Below are positions 1-9,148 of a DNA stretch of 64,000 bases, one piece after another. Position numbers and translations under genes: made by a program. The DNA lies in contig CAWHBY010000002.1 in assembly GCA_963827855.1 (NCBI GenBank), positions 3,410,001-3,474,000 of the forward strand, in the 5' to 3' direction. The notes beneath the pieces were generated by a model, which worked only from the letters and a program-made list of their open reading frames with translations, did no database searches and was not told the DNA's origin. This DNA is from DTPU01 sp963827855 (GTDB taxonomy: Bacteria > Planctomycetota > Phycisphaerae > Sedimentisphaerales > Anaerobacaceae). How positions within the stretch are numbered: the stretch's first letter is position 1; every line of letters begins with the position of its first letter.

Positions 1-1
1 G

Positions 2-1210
2 GACCGCTGGGAGACCCTCAGCCACGGCCAGCGCAAGCGGGCGCAGGTGGCCGTGGCCCTCTGGAGACCTGTCCACGTCCTGGCCTTGGACGAGCCGACC
101 AACCACATCGACCGGCCGGGCAGGGAGCTGATCCTGGAGGCACTGGCTGCATTCCGGGGGATCGGACTCATGGTCAGCCACGATCGGCTCCTGCTGGATT
201 CGCTCTGCCGGAGGACGCTCTGTATGGAGCCCACCGGGCCCATCCTGCGTCCGGGCAACACCTCTGAGGCCATGCGCCAATCGGAGGCGGATCGTCAGGA
301 GCGGCAGGCAGAGCGAGATCGAATCAAGCACAGGCTCTCAGATCTGGATCGGGAGGTATCCGCTCGTTCCCATGCAGCCAGCAGGGCTGACAGGCAGCGT
401 TCGAAGAGAGGACTGGATCGCAAAGACCACGACACCAGGGCCAAGCTGGACCTGGCCAGGGTCTCTGGGAAGGACGGACAGGCCGGCCGACAGCTCCGCC
501 AGCTTGGGGGCAGACACCGACATCTCCAGCAGGCCCTGGCCGGGGCCTTCGTCCCCAAACAGCCGCGGCTCCAGCTCAGGCTGCCGAGCCAACCCTGCCC
601 TGGAGACTCCGTGCTGTCGCTGCCGCAGGGCAGCATCGCCCTGGGTCCGGACCGCAGCCTGTGCTACCCCGACCTCCTGATCCGGCCGAGAGACCGGATC
701 GGGCTGACAGGCAACAACGGGACTGGCAAGACCCGGCTGATTCAGCGGATCGTCAGCCACTTGACGATCCCCGGGGAGCGATGGGTGTATGTCCCCCAGG
801 AGATCTCCGCGGAGGAAGGAGACCGGATCGTCCGCGAGGTCCGCATGCTGGCCAACGACCCGCTCGGCCTGTTCATGACGGTCATTGCCAGCCTGGGCTC
901 AGACCCGCAGCGGCTGCTTCAGACCGCTTGCCCCAGCCCAGGGGAGATGAGGAAGCTGTTGTTGGCCCGCGGGGTCATACGCTGTCCCTATCTTGTGGTG
1001 ATGGATGAACCCACGAACCACCTGGACCTGCCCTCGGTCAAGGCATTGGAGGCTGCGCTGGGCTCATGCGACTGCGCGATGCTCCTGGTCAGCCATGATC
1101 CGGTCTTCCTGGACAGCCTGGTCAGGACCCATTGGACGATCGAGGAGATCGAAGGGGACTCCCCAGGTCGGGGAGGGCATCTGGTGTTGACCATCCAATT
1201 CCGAACATGA
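2..1210 (+). CDS. ABC-F family ATPase, 5'-truncated by window edge
   Basis: The reading frame is open from base 2, so the start lies outside the window. The visible part begins with an ABC signature (LSHGQRKR), followed by a Walker B (VLALDEPTNHID) and H-loop (VSHDR) of the first ATPase domain. A charged linker rich in Arg, Asp and Gln comes next. A second ATPase domain has Walker A GNNGTGKT, a weakened signature (PSPGEMRK), Walker B VVMDEPTNHLDL and VSHD. Two ATPase domains joined by a charged linker and no membrane segments is the ABC-F layout; such proteins act on the ribosome as translation factors or antibiotic-protection proteins. Which subfamily this is cannot be told from the fragment. 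The gene stops about 90 bases before the sulfatase operon and is probably unrelated to it. Confidence 0.85.
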   Translation, partial: DRWETLSHGQRKRAQVAVALWRPVHVLALDEPTNHIDRPGRELILEALAAFRGIGLMVSHDRLLLDSLCRRTLCMEPTGPILRPGNTSEAMRQSEADRQERQAERDRIKHRLSDLDREVSARSHAASRADRQRSKRGLDRKDHDTRAKLDLARVSGKDGQAGRQLRQLGGRHRHLQQALAGAFVPKQPRLQLRLPSQPCPGDSVLSLPQGSIALGPDRSLCYPDLLIRPRDRIGLTGNNGTGKTRLIQRIVSHLTIPGERWVYVPQEISAEEGDRIVREVRMLANDPLGLFMTVIASLGSDPQRLLQTACPSPGEMRKLLLARGVIRCPYLVVMDEPTNHLDLPSVKALEAALGSCDCAMLLVSHDPVFLDSLVRTHWTIEEIEGDSPGRGGHLVLTIQFRT

Positions 1211-1297
1211 AGTCTTGTCTGTCCCAGGTCTTTGGCAGTAGGATAGGCACTGCGGCATTGAAGTCCGTCTCGCCCATCCTTTTGCGAGGGTACCGGA

Positions 1298-3072
1298 ATG
1301 ACGAAGGAGAAACTGGACAGGGCCGTCAGCCATCGCCTAACCCACGTCTTCGTCTTGATCGGCCTGGTCGTTGTCCCTCTTTGTAGTCCTGCATGGGCCG
1401 CTGCGGCGCCAGCGAGAGACGGCCCAACATCCTGCTCCTCCTCTCAGATGACATGGGCTTCTCTGACCTGGGCTGCTTTGGCAGTGAGATTCGAACCCCC
1501 AATCTCGACAGGCTGGCTGGCCATGGACTCCGCTTCACCCAGTTCTACAACTGCGCCCGGTGCTGTCCGACCCGGGCCTCCCTGCTGACGGGGCTGTACC
1601 CCCACCAGGCAGGGGTGGGCCACATGACGGAGGACAAGGGCCTTGAGGGCTACCAGGGTGAGCTGAATCGCCGCTGTGTGACCATCGCGGAGGCGCTGCG
1701 GCCTGCAGGCTACCGCACGTATGCGGTCGGCAAGTGGCATGTCAGTCGAAACGTCGCAGGCGATGGCCCCAAGCACGACTGGCCGCTGCAGCGGGGCTCT
1801 GACCGGTTCTACGGCACGATCACCGGCGCAGGCAGCTACTTCGACCCGGGCACACTCACCCGCGACAACACGCCCCTCTCGCCCTTTGCGGATCCGCAGT
1901 ACAAGCCCGGGCTCTTCTACTACACGGACGCCATCGCAGACCAGGCGTCCCGGTTTATCGCCGAGCACCGGCGCGACCATCGCGGCAGCCCCTTCTTCAT
2001 GTACGTGGCCTTCACCGCAGCGCACTGGCCGCTCCACGCCAAGCCCAGGGACATCGCCAGGTACAAGGGCAGGTACGATGCAGGCTACGACGCGATCCGC
2101 AAGGCGAGGTTTGAGAGACAGAAGGAACTCGGCCTGATTGATCCCAATTGGCCTCTGTCGCCCCAGTGGGGCCAGTGGGAGACGGCGAAGGACAAGGCCT
2201 GGGAGGCCCGCTGCATGGAGGTCTACGCAGCGCAGATCGACTGCATGGACCAGGCCATAGGCAGGATCGTGGCAGAGCTGCAAAGGCAGGGCCTCTTCAG
2301 GGAGACCCTGATCCTCTTCCTTCAGGACAACGGCGGCTGTGCAGAGGCGATCGGCCGCACCGGCACCATCACCAGGCCGTCCAGGCCCACACTGCCTCCC
2401 ATTGCCAAGGACGCGATCCGGGTCGACGTGCAGCCCAAGCAGAACCGCCTGGGCGTGCCTGCCTTGTCCGGCCCGAACATCCTGCCCGGTCCGGAAGACA
2501 CCTACATTTCCTACGGCAAGGCATGGGCCAACGTGAGCAACACACCGTTCCGCGAGTACAAGCACTGGGTCCATGAGGGCGGCATCTCCACGCCGCTCAT
2601 CGCACACTGGCCTGCTGGAATCCCGGCCCGTGGTGAGCTCCGCAGTCAGCCCGGCCACCTGATCGACATCATGGCCACGTGCCTGGACGTGGCGGGCGCG
2701 GCCTATCCCGGCGACGTCAATGGAACGAAGATCACCCCGTTCCAGGGCAAGAGCCTCGTCCCTGCGTTCAAGAACCTCCCCATCGACCGCGAGGCTCTCT
2801 ACTGGGAGCATGAAGGCAATCGCGCGGTCCGGGCGGGGTCATGGAAGCTCGTGGCCAAGGGGCCAGCGGCCAGATGGGAGCTCTATGACATGGACAAGGA
2901 CCGCACGGAGATGAACGACCAGGCCAGCCGGCAGCCGCAGCAGGTCGCGGACATGGCCGCCCGATGGGAGACCTGGGCCAGGGAGGCCGGCGTGCTGCCC
3001 TGGATCTGGAAGCCTCCCTACTGCCAGGCCGTCACACCTGGTGGGTCAGGCCACAAGGGAGAGCCACAATGA
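1298..3072 (+). CDS. Secreted arylsulfatase, apparent frameshift after the signal peptide
   Basis: Formylglycine-dependent sulfatase that would remove sulfate esters from a polysaccharide outside the cytoplasm. The catalytic domain is open from 1393 and contains the metal-binding LLSDDMG, the maturation motif C-C-P-T-R (Cys57 counted from 1393), GKWH and a C-terminal RAGSWKLV block. The ATG at 1393 has no Shine-Dalgarno sequence and gives no signal peptide. In the neighbouring frame, ATG 1298 has a GAGGG site 7 bases upstream and encodes a good signal peptide (FVLIGLVVVPLCSPAWA) running to about 1430. Shifting one base near 1400-1430 joins it to RPNILLLL. I therefore read 1298-3072 as one gene with a one-base indel. 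First of four consecutive sulfatases. Confidence 0.8.
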
Positions 3073-3134
3073 GTGGGTCCCTGCATCCCAGCGGCGACAG
3101 CGACTTCATCGTCATCCTGGAGGCTCGATAGCAG

Positions 3135-4682
3135 ATGCGAAGGACATTCCTCTGGCCGGCCATGCTCGTGGCGGCCGTGTGTGGAAAGGCATGGCCTGTG
3201 CCCGGTGCGGCCACGGTGTCACGGCCGACCAACATCGTCATCATCCTGGCCGATGACCTGGGCTATGGCGACCTGAGCGGCTATGGTGCGGCCAAGCTCA
3301 AGACGCCCAACGTGGACCGGCTCTGCGAGGAAGGCCTGCGGTTCACGGATGCCCACGCCACGTCAGCCACCTGTACGCCCTCGCGCTATGCCCTGCTCAC
3401 GGGCGAGTATCCCTGGAGGCGGAAGAATACCTCGATCCTTCCGGGGGACGCCAGTCTCATCATCCAGCCCGGCCGCACCACGCTGGCCTCCATGCTCCAG
3501 AAGGCCGGATACAAGACCGCGGCTATCGGAAAATGGCACCTTGGCCTGGGCGGCCAGGGCGGCCCGGATTGGAATGGAGTCATCAGGCCGGGTCCCTTGG
3601 AGATCGGCTTCGACACCTGCTTCATCCTGCCTGCCACGGGCGACCGTGTGCCCTGCGTGTACGTGGAGGACCGCGCCGTGGCGGGTCTTGATCCCAACGA
3701 TCCCATCCAGGTGAGCTTCACGGCCGAGGTGGGCCGTGAGCCCACAGGCAGGTCCAACCCGGAGCTGCTCAGGATGCATCCCAGCCACGGTCACGATCAG
3801 ACCATCATCAACGGGATCAGCCGGATCGGAAGCATGGCGGGGGGCAGGTCCGCACGTTGGGTCGATGAGGACATGGCCGACACGCTCACCCGCAAGGCCA
3901 CCGGTTTCATCGAACAGAACAAGGACCGGCCGTTTTTTCTCTACTTCGCCACCCACGACATCCACGTCCCGCGTGTCCCGCACCCGCGTTTTGCAGGCAA
4001 GAGCGGCATGGGGCCGCGGGGCGACGTCATCCTGCAGTTCGACTGGTGCGTGGGCCAGATCCTCCAGACCCTGGATCGTCTCCATCTCTCGGAGTCCACC
4101 CTGGTCATCGTCACCAGCGACAACGGGCCCGTGGTGGACGACGGATACAAGGACCAGGCCGTGGAGAAGCTGGGCGGCCACACGCCTGCAGGTCCGCTGC
4201 GGGGCGGCAAGTACAGCATCTTCGAAGGCGGCACGCGGATACCCTTCATCGTCCGCTGGCCTGCCCGCGTCAGGCCCGGCGTCTCGGGCGCCCTGGTCTG
4301 CCAGATCGACCTGCTCGCCTCCTTCGCGAGCCTGACCGGCCAGACCCTGGGTCCCGACGACGCACCCGACAGCCTCAACACCCTGCCCGCGTTGCTTGGC
4401 CAGTCGCAGGAGGCTCGTGACGTCCTGGTCGAGCACGCCGGCGTCCTTGCGATGCGTCAGGGCCCTTGGAAGTACATCGAGCCGGGCAACGGGCCCAAGA
4501 TAGAGACCCACACCAACACAGAGACTGGCCTTGCCCCTCAGGGCCTGCTCTACAACCTGCTGGACGATCTGGGCGAGACCCAGGACCTGGCTGGCCAGCA
4601 TCCTGACAGGGTCGGTCAGATCAGCCCCTTGCTCCGGCGCGCGCGGGACCAGGGCCGCACGCGATTGTCGGGGCCGGAATGA
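3135..4682 (+). CDS. Secreted arylsulfatase (515 aa)
   Basis: Second sulfatase of the operon. It begins with a signal peptide (MRRTFLWPAMLVAAVCG, cleavage probably near AATVS). Metal-binding ADDLGYGD is at residues 40-46, the formylglycine motif C-T-P-S-R at Cys80, then GKWHLG and the second metal-site block TSDNGPV. The C terminus has the usual DVLVEHAG and GPWKYIEPG elements of arylsulfatase A-like enzymes. Length is normal for the family. It follows the first sulfatase by about 60 bases and overlaps the frame of the next at ATGA, so the genes are probably co-transcribed and translationally coupled. Different CxPxR contexts among the four paralogues suggest different sulfate positions or sugars; the actual substrate cannot be read from sequence. 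Confidence 0.93.
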   Translation: MRRTFLWPAMLVAAVCGKAWPVPGAATVSRPTNIVIILADDLGYGDLSGYGAAKLKTPNVDRLCEEGLRFTDAHATSATCTPSRYALLTGEYPWRRKNTSILPGDASLIIQPGRTTLASMLQKAGYKTAAIGKWHLGLGGQGGPDWNGVIRPGPLEIGFDTCFILPATGDRVPCVYVEDRAVAGLDPNDPIQVSFTAEVGREPTGRSNPELLRMHPSHGHDQTIINGISRIGSMAGGRSARWVDEDMADTLTRKATGFIEQNKDRPFFLYFATHDIHVPRVPHPRFAGKSGMGPRGDVILQFDWCVGQILQTLDRLHLSESTLVIVTSDNGPVVDDGYKDQAVEKLGGHTPAGPLRGGKYSIFEGGTRIPFIVRWPARVRPGVSGALVCQIDLLASFASLTGQTLGPDDAPDSLNTLPALLGQSQEARDVLVEHAGVLAMRQGPWKYIEPGNGPKIETHTNTETGLAPQGLLYNLLDDLGETQDLAGQHPDRVGQISPLLRRARDQGRTRLSGPE

Positions 4683-4690
4683 GGAGATCC

Positions 4691-6265
4691 ATGAAGCCTC
4701 CCCGAGTCACCAGCCTCTGCCTTGGTCTTGCGTTCTCGTTCGTGTCCCTGTCAACCCACGCGGCGGGTTCAAGGCCCAACTTCATCTTCATCCTGGCCGA
4801 CGACCTCGGGTGGAAGGACCTGGGCTGCTACGGCAGTGCGTTCTACGAGACGCCCCATCTGGACCGGCTGGCCAGCCAGGGGATGCGGTTCACGCAGGCC
4901 TATGCGGCGTGCAACGTGTGTTCGCCGACCCGGGCGAGCATCCTGACAGGGAAGTACCCGGCGAGGCTGCACCTGACCGACTGGCTGCCAGGCCGGCCGG
5001 ATCGCCCCGATCAGAAGCTGAATCGCCCCACCATCCTCCAGCATCTCTCCCTCGAGGAGGTGACCCTTGCGGAGGCCCTGAAGCAGGCCGGATACAAGAC
5101 GGCGTTCATAGGCAAGTGGCATCTGGGGGACAAGGAGTTCTATCCAGAGACACAGGGCTTTGACCTGAATATCGGCGGTTGTCAGATGGGGCACCCTCCT
5201 TCGTACTTCAGCCCCTACGGCATCCCGACCCTGGCCGATGGGCCCAAAGGTGAGTATCTCACGGACCGCCTCACGGACGAGGCGATCCGATTCATCGACC
5301 AGGCCAGGGGACAGCCGTTCCTGCTGTACCTGTCGCACTATGCGGTGCACACCCCGCTGCAGGCCAAGCCCGATCTGATCGCCAAGTACGAGGCCAAGGC
5401 CGCCAGGAATGTCCCTCCGGGGCCGGAGTTCGCGTTGGACCTGGGCCGCCGGGTCCTCCAGGTTCAGAACCACCCGGTGTATGCCTCCATGGTCGAGGGT
5501 CTGGACGTCAGTGTGGGCCGGATCTTCGACAGACTGACGGCCCTGGGCCTCGACCAGAACACGGTGATCGTCTTCACCTCTGACAACGGAGGGCTCTCCA
5601 CGGCCGAAGGCACACCTACGTCCAATGTGCCGCTTCGCATGGGAAAGGGGTGGAACTACGAAGGAGGCATCCGGGAGCCGTTGCTGGTCAGGTGGCCCGG
5701 CGTCACCCGTCCCGGCAGTGTCTGCGACGCCCCCGTGATCTCGATGGACTACTATCCGACGCTGCTCGAGATGGCCGGTCTTCCTCCTCGCCCTGAGCAA
5801 CACGCGGACGGCGCGAGTCTCGGGCCATTGCTCAGGGGCGGTACTCGCCCAGATCGCCCACTCTTCTGGCACTACCCGCACTACAGCAACCAAGGCGGCT
5901 CACCCTCCGGCGCGGTGCGGGTAGGCGACTACAAGCTGATCGAATGGTTCGAGGACAATCGCGTACAGGTGTTCAACCTCAAGGAAGACCCCGAAGAAAG
6001 GCACGACCTTTCCCCCCACATGCCGGAGAAGGCTGCGGCGCTCCGCCAGCAGCTAGGGGACTGGCGCAGCGCTGTGGATGCCCAGATGCCCACGCAGAAT
6101 CCGGACTATCAACCTGGTACGACAGGGGCGCACGGTCTGGGTCCACGCTCCACCCTTGAGGTGGTTGCGACTCACGATCACGGGCGCGCGAGAGCCGGGA
6201 CGGGTTGGCGACAGCCCAAAGGCAGGTACGGTGCCTCCCGTCTGATTCTGGAGAACACACCATGA
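4691..6265 (+). CDS. Secreted arylsulfatase (524 aa)
   Basis: Third sulfatase. I chose ATG 4691 rather than the in-frame ATG 4679 because GGAG lies just upstream of 4691 and the product then starts with a clean signal peptide (MKPPRVTSLCLGLAFSFVSL, ending THA). ATG 4679 would overlap the previous stop as ATGA. Motifs: ADDLGWKD, C-S-P-T-R (Cys77 from this start), GKWHLGD, TSDNGG. The final 50 or so residues beyond the LKEDPEERHDL block are a low-complexity basic tail. It ends at an ATGA overlap with the next gene. Same proposed role as its neighbours: desulfation of a polysaccharide outside the cytoplasm before glycosidases act. Confidence 0.93.
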   Translation: MKPPRVTSLCLGLAFSFVSLSTHAAGSRPNFIFILADDLGWKDLGCYGSAFYETPHLDRLASQGMRFTQAYAACNVCSPTRASILTGKYPARLHLTDWLPGRPDRPDQKLNRPTILQHLSLEEVTLAEALKQAGYKTAFIGKWHLGDKEFYPETQGFDLNIGGCQMGHPPSYFSPYGIPTLADGPKGEYLTDRLTDEAIRFIDQARGQPFLLYLSHYAVHTPLQAKPDLIAKYEAKAARNVPPGPEFALDLGRRVLQVQNHPVYASMVEGLDVSVGRIFDRLTALGLDQNTVIVFTSDNGGLSTAEGTPTSNVPLRMGKGWNYEGGIREPLLVRWPGVTRPGSVCDAPVISMDYYPTLLEMAGLPPRPEQHADGASLGPLLRGGTRPDRPLFWHYPHYSNQGGSPSGAVRVGDYKLIEWFEDNRVQVFNLKEDPEERHDLSPHMPEKAAALRQQLGDWRSAVDAQMPTQNPDYQPGTTGAHGLGPRSTLEVVATHDHGRARAGTGWRQPKGRYGASRLILENTP

Positions 6266-9102
6266 GATCCACTGCCCGATGGACAACCGCGTGTGCCGTC
6301 TTCGTGGGCACTTGCGTCTGGCCAGGACTAGTCCGATCCGCTGAGCCGAATGGCAGGGCGGCCAGGCCCAATGTCCTTTGGATCACTTGCGAGGACATCA
6401 ATCCGCATCTGGGATGCTATGGCGACACCTACGCGGACACCCCTCATCTCGACCGATTCTCAACGCAGGCCCTGCGTTACACCCATTGCTGGTCCACCGC
6501 GCCAGTCTGCGCACCTGCGCGGACCTGCATCATCACCGGCTGCTACGCGCCGAGCCTGGGTGCGGAGCACATGCGGAGCGAGGTGTCCATGCCGCAGTGG
6601 ATGAAGATGGCGCCCCAGTTTCTGCGGGAGCAGGGATACTACTGCACCAACAACAACAAAGAGGACTACAACGTCACCCAGCCGGCAGGGGTGTGGGACG
6701 ACTCCTCTGCCAAGGCCCACTGGAGGAACAGAAGGCCGGGCCAGCCCTTCTTCGCGGTGTTCAACATCGAGGTCAGCCACGAGAGCCGTATCCGTACCCG
6801 GCCGCACACCCTCAGGCACGATCCCGCCAAGGCGCCGCTGCCTGCCTATCACCCGGACGCGCCCGAGGTGCGGCACGACTGGGCCCAGTACTATGACCAG
6901 ATCACCGAGATGGATCGCCTGTTTGGACAGCGTCTGCAGGAGCTCAAGGAGGCGGGCCTCATGGAGGACACGATCGTGTTCTTCTATGGCGACAACGGCA
7001 GTGGCATGCCACGAAGCAAGCGATGGCCCTACAACTCGGGCCTGAACGTCCCGCTCATGGTCTACGTGCCGGAGAAGTTCCGCTCCCTCGCGCCTCATGG
7101 GTACGCGGCGGGCGGAGTCTCAGACCGGCTTGTGGGCTTTGTGGACCTTGCGCCCACACTGCTGAGCGTCGTCGGCATCAAGGCTCCGGAGTGGATGCAG
7201 GGCTCCTCATTCATGGGCCGGCATCCTGCGCCTGCACCGGCGCATGCGTTTGGCTTCCGCGGCAGGATGGATGAACGATGTGACATGGTCCGGTCTGTGC
7301 GCAATCAGCGATACGTCTACGTCCGCAACTACATGCCTCACCTGATCTACGGCCAGTACATCGAATACCTGTTCCAGACCCCGACCACCCGCGTCTGGAA
7401 GGCCCTCCATGACCAAGGCAAGCTCCGTCCACCGCAGACCGCTTTCTGGCAGACCAAACCTGCGGAGGAGCTCTATGATCTGCAGGCAGATGCCAGTGAG
7501 GTGAACAACCTGGTCAGTTCAGCCCAGCACCAGGGGGTGCTGGATGAGCTCCGCCAGGCGCTCAGGCAGCACATCCTCAAGACCCGCGACCTGGGTTTCC
7601 TGTCAGAGGCAGAGCAGCACAGCCGCAGTGCAGGGGCCACGATGTATGAGATGGGCCATGACGCCGATCGCTATCCCCTGGAACGGATACTCCAGATGGC
7701 GAATCTGGCCTCGCTGCTCAGGATGGAGGGCCTTGCCGCACTGAAGGAAGGTCTCAAGGACGCGGACAGTGCGGTCCGCTACTGGGCGGCCATGGGCCTA
7801 TTGATGCGAGGCAGGGCTGCGGCAGAGGCTGCAGCAGGCGATCTGCAGGCCGCACTGAAAGACCCGTCGCCCAGCGTGCGGATCGCTGTGGCCCAGACCC
7901 TGGGCCAGTATGGCAGTGCCATGGACCTCGAGGATTCCCTGTCAGTGCTCAGAGAGCTTTCCCCTCCGGACAAGAACGGCATGTATGTATCCATCCTGGC
8001 CCTAAACGCCATCGAGGCGATGGGTAGAAAGGCCTTGCCTCTGATGGACATGATCAAGGCCATGCCGACCCAGGATCCGCGGGTCGTGAAGCGGGCTGCT
8101 GACTATGCCGGCCGGCTTCAGGCGGACATCCTGCGCCAGTACCGAGACAATCCCTCGGCGAGCCCCATGATGTGGTCCGACCGCTCTCGGCTGGGCAGGC
8201 CCTTTGCCAAGGACCCGTCTGTCATCCGATGGGCCAAGAGGTACCTGCTCTATTATTCGCTGCCGCCCTCGGAGGACCCCTCCGTCCCGCCCGGTTGGGC
8301 CATCGGTATCGCCGAGAGCGGCGACCTGACAAACTGGAAGAAGATCGGGCAACTGGGACCTGGGCAGGACTGCGACCGCAAGGGCCTGGCTGCGCCCTGC
8401 GCCATTGTCTTGAAGGACCGCGTCCACCTCTTCTACCAGACCTATGGGAACGGCGCCACGGATGCCCTCTGCCATGCCGTGTCAGAGGATGGGGTCACGT
8501 TCGCTCGGGACACCACCAATCCCGTGTTTCACCCAACAGGCGACTGGACTGTGGGCCGCGCCATTGACGCAGAGGTGGTTGCCTTTGGTGACCGGCTCCT
8601 CCTCTTCTGCGCGACCCGCGATCCGCAGATGAAGGTGCAGATGATCACCTGCGCATCAGCGGCCCTGTCCTCGGACTTCAGTCGGTCTTGCTGGCAGCAG
8701 ATCGGCGAGGGTCCTGTGCTCAGGCCTGAGCTGGCCTGGGAGAGGTCCTGCATAGAGGCCCCCTCTGTGATGGCCCGGCAGGGTCGTCTCTTCATGTTCT
8801 ATGCAGGTGCATACAACAACGAGCCCCAGCAGATCGGCGTCGCAGCCAGCGACGACGGCCTGCATTGGATGAGGCTTTCTGACCACCCTCTGCTTCCCCA
8901 TGGTCAGCCAGGCGAGTGGAATTCCAGTGAATCCGGCCATCCCGGGGTCTTCGTAGATAACGATGGCCAGACCCACCTGTTCTTCCAGGGCAACAACGAC
9001 AAGGGCCACACCTGGTTCCTCTCTCGCATGAAGGTCGAGTGGGAGCCAGCCGGCCCATACCTCATTCGGCCCGGCGACGGCCACCAGTTTCACCTGAGGT
9101 AG
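6262..9102 (+). CDS. Sulfatase fused to HEAT-like repeats and a GH43/GH130-like beta-propeller (946 aa)
   Basis: ATG 6262 overlaps the preceding TGA, has GGAG about 8 bases upstream and gives a signal peptide, so the 19 residues upstream in this frame are unlikely to be used. Residues ~35-470 form a sulfatase with C-A-P-A-R at Cys83 and FYGDNGS. Residues ~480-620 contain alternating helices such as AVRYWAAMGLLMRG and SVRIAVAQTLGQYGS, typical of HEAT/PBS-lyase repeats. Residues ~635-946 look like a five-bladed propeller of the GH43/GH32/GH130 type, with repeated patterns YLLYYSL, VHLFYQTYG, LLLFCATRD, LFMFYAGAY and THLFFQGNN. Sulfatase and possible glycosidase on one chain suggests desulfation coupled to glycan binding or cleavage. 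Whether the propeller is catalytic is unknown. Confidence 0.85.
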   Translation: MRSTARWTTACAVFVGTCVWPGLVRSAEPNGRAARPNVLWITCEDINPHLGCYGDTYADTPHLDRFSTQALRYTHCWSTAPVCAPARTCIITGCYAPSLGAEHMRSEVSMPQWMKMAPQFLREQGYYCTNNNKEDYNVTQPAGVWDDSSAKAHWRNRRPGQPFFAVFNIEVSHESRIRTRPHTLRHDPAKAPLPAYHPDAPEVRHDWAQYYDQITEMDRLFGQRLQELKEAGLMEDTIVFFYGDNGSGMPRSKRWPYNSGLNVPLMVYVPEKFRSLAPHGYAAGGVSDRLVGFVDLAPTLLSVVGIKAPEWMQGSSFMGRHPAPAPAHAFGFRGRMDERCDMVRSVRNQRYVYVRNYMPHLIYGQYIEYLFQTPTTRVWKALHDQGKLRPPQTAFWQTKPAEELYDLQADASEVNNLVSSAQHQGVLDELRQALRQHILKTRDLGFLSEAEQHSRSAGATMYEMGHDADRYPLERILQMANLASLLRMEGLAALKEGLKDADSAVRYWAAMGLLMRGRAAAEAAAGDLQAALKDPSPSVRIAVAQTLGQYGSAMDLEDSLSVLRELSPPDKNGMYVSILALNAIEAMGRKALPLMDMIKAMPTQDPRVVKRAADYAGRLQADILRQYRDNPSASPMMWSDRSRLGRPFAKDPSVIRWAKRYLLYYSLPPSEDPSVPPGWAIGIAESGDLTNWKKIGQLGPGQDCDRKGLAAPCAIVLKDRVHLFYQTYGNGATDALCHAVSEDGVTFARDTTNPVFHPTGDWTVGRAIDAEVVAFGDRLLLFCATRDPQMKVQMITCASAALSSDFSRSCWQQIGEGPVLRPELAWERSCIEAPSVMARQGRLFMFYAGAYNNEPQQIGVAASDDGLHWMRLSDHPLLPHGQPGEWNSSESGHPGVFVDNDGQTHLFFQGNNDKGHTWFLSRMKVEWEPAGPYLIRPGDGHQFHLR

Positions 9103-9120
9103 ACGTCACTCCGGCCAATC

Positions 9121-9145
9121 GCTAACAGCTAACAGCAAATAGCTG
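9121..9145. repeat. Heptamer short tandem repeat (AGCTAAC type)
   Basis: The 46-base gap between two convergent genes is largely made of 7-base units: AGCTAAC, AGCTAAC, AGCAAAT, AGCTG. It is one member of a dispersed family of degenerate 7-base arrays in this window. Confidence 0.7.
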
Positions 9146-9148
9146 TCT

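Noticed and set aside
1484..1505. tRNA-like T-arm word GATTCGAACCCCCAATC
   Set aside because: It lies inside the sulfatase coding sequence (EIRTPNLD, a conserved motif) and no cloverleaf can be drawn around it.
1444..2811. 455-codon minus-strand open frame opposite sulfatase 1
   Set aside because: Typical antisense shadow of a GC-rich gene; no motif, and the plus strand encodes a full catalytic domain. Similar long shadows opposite other genes were dropped for the same reason.
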